Shown here: piece after piece, positions 5,552 through 7,329 of the stretch
How positions within the stretch are numbered: position 1 is the stretch's first letter
Layout of the letters: each line of letters starts with the position of its first letter
Source: Chloroflexota bacterium
GTDB lineage: Bacteria; Chloroflexota; Anaerolineae; B4-G1
Length of the DNA: 7,329 bases
Assembly (NCBI GenBank): GCA_003648085.1
Contig: QMOC01000126.1
Location: 1 to 7,329, forward strand
Direction of reading: 5' to 3'
Position numbers and translations under genes: made by a program
The notes under the pieces: model-generated
Seen by the model: only the letters and a program-made list of their open reading frames with translations
The model's database searches: none
What the model was told of the DNA's origin: nothing

Positions 5552-5579
5552 GGCTACCGGCGAATACCGGTAGCCTTTT
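5552..5579 (+). terminator. Rho-independent terminator of acpP
   Basis: GGCTACCGG (5552-5560) and CCGGTAGCC (5567-5575) form a perfect 9-bp stem with a six-base loop, followed by TTTT (5576-5579). It lies 28 nt after the acpP stop codon. Confidence 0.92.
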
Positions 5580-5595
5580 GCTTTGGCACGGTTCA

Positions 5596-5604
5596 TGCTA
5601 TACT
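5596..5604 (+). promoter_or_regulatory. Extended -10 promoter of the Cys-rich protein gene
   Basis: TGC followed by TATACT (5599-5604) is an extended -10 element. The best -35 options (near 5576-5583) are poor and overlap the T-run of the acpP terminator. Transcription should start near 5611, inside TTAACAGTTAA (5610-5620), a 5-bp inverted repeat that could be a small operator. Confidence 0.55.
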
Positions 5605-5637
5605 TTGCCTTAACAGTTAACGTTGGAGGTGAGAGGT

Positions 5638-5835
5638 ATGGAATGTCAAATTGAGGAGAATCTGGCGTATTGCACCTGCACCTACGAGCCTTGCTCACGC
5701 AAGGGCAAGTGCTGCGAGTGTCTCCGCTATCACTGGCGGATGGGCGAGTTGCCGGGTTGTCTTTTCCCACCGGAGGCGGAACGCACCTACGACCGCTCGA
5801 TTGCCCACTTCGTCCGCATCTACAGCCGGCGGTAG
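5638..5835 (+). CDS. Small cysteine-rich protein, DUF6485-like
   Basis: A 65-residue cytosolic protein with eight cysteines: C3, C12, C14, C19, C25, C26, C28 and C41. The pattern CxC-x4-C-x5-CCxC followed by RYH (30-32) and PGC (39-41) looks like a compact metal-binding fold, for zinc or possibly an iron-sulfur cluster. It resembles a conserved family of uncharacterised proteins of this length (DUF6485, assigned from memory). There is no signal peptide or membrane segment. ATG 5638 is chosen because GGAGGTGAG (5625-5633) sits just upstream; the in-frame TTG at 5623 would overlap that site. It has its own promoter after the acpP terminator. The role is unknown; the cysteine density argues for a structural metal site rather than catalysis. 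Confidence 0.8.
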   Translation: MECQIEENLAYCTCTYEPCSRKGKCCECLRYHWRMGELPGCLFPPEAERTYDRSIAHFVRIYSRR

Positions 5836-5852
5836 GGATGACCTGGCCTCCG

Positions 5853-5879
5853 GCCCCCTTCCCCACGGGGGAAGGGGGC
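5853..5879. other. Strong GC hairpin between the Cys-rich gene and the hydrolase
   Basis: GCCCCCTTCCCC (5853-5864) pairs perfectly over 12 bp with GGGGAAGGGGGC (5868-5879), with only ACG as the loop. No T-run follows, so it is not a canonical terminator. It may be a dispersed REP-like element, a transcription pause or an RNA end-stabiliser. It begins 17 bases after the stop codon at 5835. Confidence 0.55.
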
Positions 5880-5908
5880 TCCCCCTCTACATCGGGAGAG
5901 TTACAGCG

Positions 5909-7329
5909 ATGAGAGGGTGGTTGACCTGGATGTGCGTGGGGGCGATTGCTGCTCTGACCGCCGTGACCGGTAGACCAGGGACGGCGTCGCCCGTGCACGC
6001 CGAAACCCCTCCTCACCTGGGCTATGGCATTAACGTGCGCTTCCAGGAGCACATTGATCCCCTCTTCGCGCCGCTGGGCTTCGAGTGGGTCAAACTGTGG
6101 GAGGAGTACGACACAATCCCCACCATCCGCTACCCCTATCAGGTTCTATTCCTCATAGACTGCACCCAGAGGTCCGGCAATCTGGATGATCTGGGTGAGT
6201 GGGGGAGCGACGTCGAGGCGATTGCTGAGGCCGGCAAGGGCTTGATCGAGGCCTACGAGATATGCAATGAGCCTAATCGTCGCGGGTGGCTGAATAAGGA
6301 TGTTTCTCCTGCTCTACCTGACCCCAGCCTCTACGTCCAGATGCTCCGGGTGGCCTACGAGCGCATCAAGGCGGTGGACCCGGCCGCCATCGTCGTCAGT
6401 GGGGGGCTGGCACCGGTGGGCCGCATCGAGGGCACCTGCAACGGCTGGAGCGGCAACGATTGCAATGCGATGGACGAGCGCGAGTACGCCCGCCAGATGT
6501 TCCTCCTGGGCGCGGGCGACTATTTCGACGCCTTCGGCTACCATCCCTACGGCTTCGCCTACGCGCCGGAGACCGACCCTGAAAGCGTCTCCAACGGCTT
6601 CGCCTTCCGTGGCGCTGAGGTGATGCACGACCTTCTAGAGCAACACGGCCTGAGCCACAAGCCCATCTGGGCCACCGAGTTCAGTTGGCTGCGCGATCCG
6701 AATGAGGACGGTAAGATCCCCGGTTGGTGCCACCGCATCTCGGACTACGAGAACAATTTCGGCTGGATGGACGTATCCGAGGTCCAGCAGGCCAATTACA
6801 TCACGCGGGCCTTCGGGTACGCCGACGAGAACTGGCCCTGGATGGGCGCGATGTTCGTCTGGAACCTGGACTGGTACGACTATGGCTGGCTGTGCGACCC
6901 GGCACGCTACTTCTCCGTATTGAAGGTGGACTATACCGGTTTGCGGTACGAATCTCGACGGAGGCCCCGATTTATCGGGGTTCTCCCGGCCGAAGCCGGG
7001 CCTCCGTTCCCATCTTGCGCTACTACAAGCCGTGATTTGAGTGGGAGTTCCTTGCCTGCCCTGTACACGACCACGCTGGCCTACGACGCGCTGGCGGCGA
7101 TGGAGAAGCGCCCCGGCTACTTTGGCCCGAGGCTGGCGGTCGAGCCGACGGCCCTCACCCTCCTGGCCGACGTGGACGAGCCGGGCGTCATCACGACCAC
7201 ACTGCATCCGTGGAACGCCGGATACCGCGTGCTGACCTGGACGGCGTCGGTGGCGCCGGGGATGCAGGTGACGCCCACCTTAGCGATCACCACCGGCCTC
7301 CAGGGAAGGGTGCTGACGGTAACGGTGGA
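5909..7329 (+). CDS. Secreted glycoside hydrolase (clan A-like) with BACON-like domain, partial
   Basis: The frame is open from ATG 5909 to the last base: 473 residues without a stop, 3' end missing. Residues 1-31 are a signal peptide (R2, hydrophobic 4-20, cleavage after VHA 29-31), so it acts outside the cytoplasm. Residues 36-341 look like a TIM-barrel hydrolase of the GH5/GH39 type: N120-E121-P gives the acid/base Glu, YHPYG (211-215) and WATEFSW (254-260), with E257 the likely nucleophile, and WNLDWYDYG (318-326) near the barrel end. Substrate is not readable. From about 403 a BACON-like beta-sandwich starts (LTWTAS 442-447, LTVTV 469-473). Residues 343-366 are encoded by the palindromic repeat, and 343-390 as a block separate the barrel end (VLKVD) from AYDALAAM. 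A weak GGGAG (5894-5898) precedes the ATG. The frame is intact, so this is not called a pseudogene. Confidence 0.85.
   Translation, partial: MRGWLTWMCVGAIAALTAVTGRPGTASPVHAETPPHLGYGINVRFQEHIDPLFAPLGFEWVKLWEEYDTIPTIRYPYQVLFLIDCTQRSGNLDDLGEWGSDVEAIAEAGKGLIEAYEICNEPNRRGWLNKDVSPALPDPSLYVQMLRVAYERIKAVDPAAIVVSGGLAPVGRIEGTCNGWSGNDCNAMDEREYARQMFLLGAGDYFDAFGYHPYGFAYAPETDPESVSNGFAFRGAEVMHDLLEQHGLSHKPIWATEFSWLRDPNEDGKIPGWCHRISDYENNFGWMDVSEVQQANYITRAFGYADENWPWMGAMFVWNLDWYDYGWLCDPARYFSVLKVDYTGLRYESRRRPRFIGVLPAEAGPPFPSCATTSRDLSGSSLPALYTTTLAYDALAAMEKRPGYFGPRLAVEPTALTLLADVDEPGVITTTLHPWNAGYRVLTWTASVAPGMQVTPTLAITTGLQGRVLTVTV
6935..7006 (+). repeat. 72-bp palindromic repeat, copy 2 (inside the hydrolase gene)
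   Basis: Same orientation and length as copy 1, with 65 of 72 identical bases. It starts exactly on a codon boundary (ACC, residue 343) and is 24 codons long, so the hydrolase frame continues through it. All three + frames are free of stops in this copy, whereas copy 1 has TGA at 63-65 in one frame. The differences spare the stems CCCCGA/TCGGGG and CCCGGC/GCCGGG: two fall in a linker (6983) and a loop (6991). The ACCGG/CCGGT hairpin of copy 1 loses one pair here (G at 6943). The outer stem gains a base pair (CGGAGG/CCTCCG, 6959-6964 with 7001-7006). Confidence 0.88.

Noticed and set aside
5845..5855. GGCCTCCGGCC shared with positions 71-81, as a third partial repeat copy
   Set aside because: Only 11 GC-rich bases match and the flanks do not, so chance is likely.
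5465..6052. 195-codon minus-strand frame across acpP, the Cys-rich gene and the hydrolase start
   Set aside because: It runs antisense to three supported genes, through a terminator and a promoter, and has Arg/Pro/Ser-rich content typical of a high-GC shadow.
6635..7207. 190-codon minus-strand frame opposite the hydrolase
   Set aside because: Antisense to a frame with clear GH motifs, and no ribosome-binding site or family signature is seen.
5909..7329. Calling the hydrolase a pseudogene because of the repeat insertion
   Set aside because: The frame is unbroken to the window end and the catalytic motifs lie before the insertion.

Overview
The window is high-GC bacterial chromosome with compact, alternating-strand gene pairs and near-consensus sigma70-type promoters (TTGACA or TTGTCA, 16-17 bp, TATAAT or TAGAAT). 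Gene content looks environmental: type 2 IPP isomerase with a polyprenyl diphosphate synthase, a UPF0104-type membrane protein, a UPF0316 protein, an eight-cysteine small protein and a secreted clan-A-like glycoside hydrolase with a BACON-like domain. Together with GC-rich palindromic repeats this suggests Chloroflexota (Anaerolineae or a relative). That assignment is an inference from gene content, not a match to a reference genome.

Layout. 7-78: palindromic repeat, copy 1. 94-1056 (-): flippase-like membrane protein. 1176-1673 (+): two-TM hypothetical protein, divergent from the previous gene and convergent with the next. 1701-2222 (-): UPF0316 protein. 2336-2806 (+): tadA, probably leaderless, whose last 15 nt overlap tRNA-Ser(CGA) at 2792-2881. 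2881-2911: a hairpin that can terminate both strands. 2990-4009 (-) and 4080-5114 (-): polyprenyl diphosphate synthase and fni, an isoprenoid operon read from fni. 5278-5523 (+): acpP, divergent from fni, followed by a strong terminator. 5638-5835 (+): small Cys-rich protein. 5909 to the window end (+): secreted glycoside hydrolase, open to the last base and carrying repeat copy 2 in frame. No gene-free stretch exceeds 300 bases.

Two points stand out. First, the acpP/fni intergenic region holds a perfect 10+4+10 bp palindrome (5190-5213) that contains the -35 boxes of both divergent promoters. One regulator bound there could control acyl carrier protein and isoprenoid synthesis together, i.e. 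both branches of membrane lipid supply. Second, a 72-bp multi-hairpin repeat occurs twice in the same orientation at 65/72 identity, once between genes and once inside the hydrolase reading frame as exactly 24 codons. This resembles the in-frame palindromic elements known from Rickettsia.
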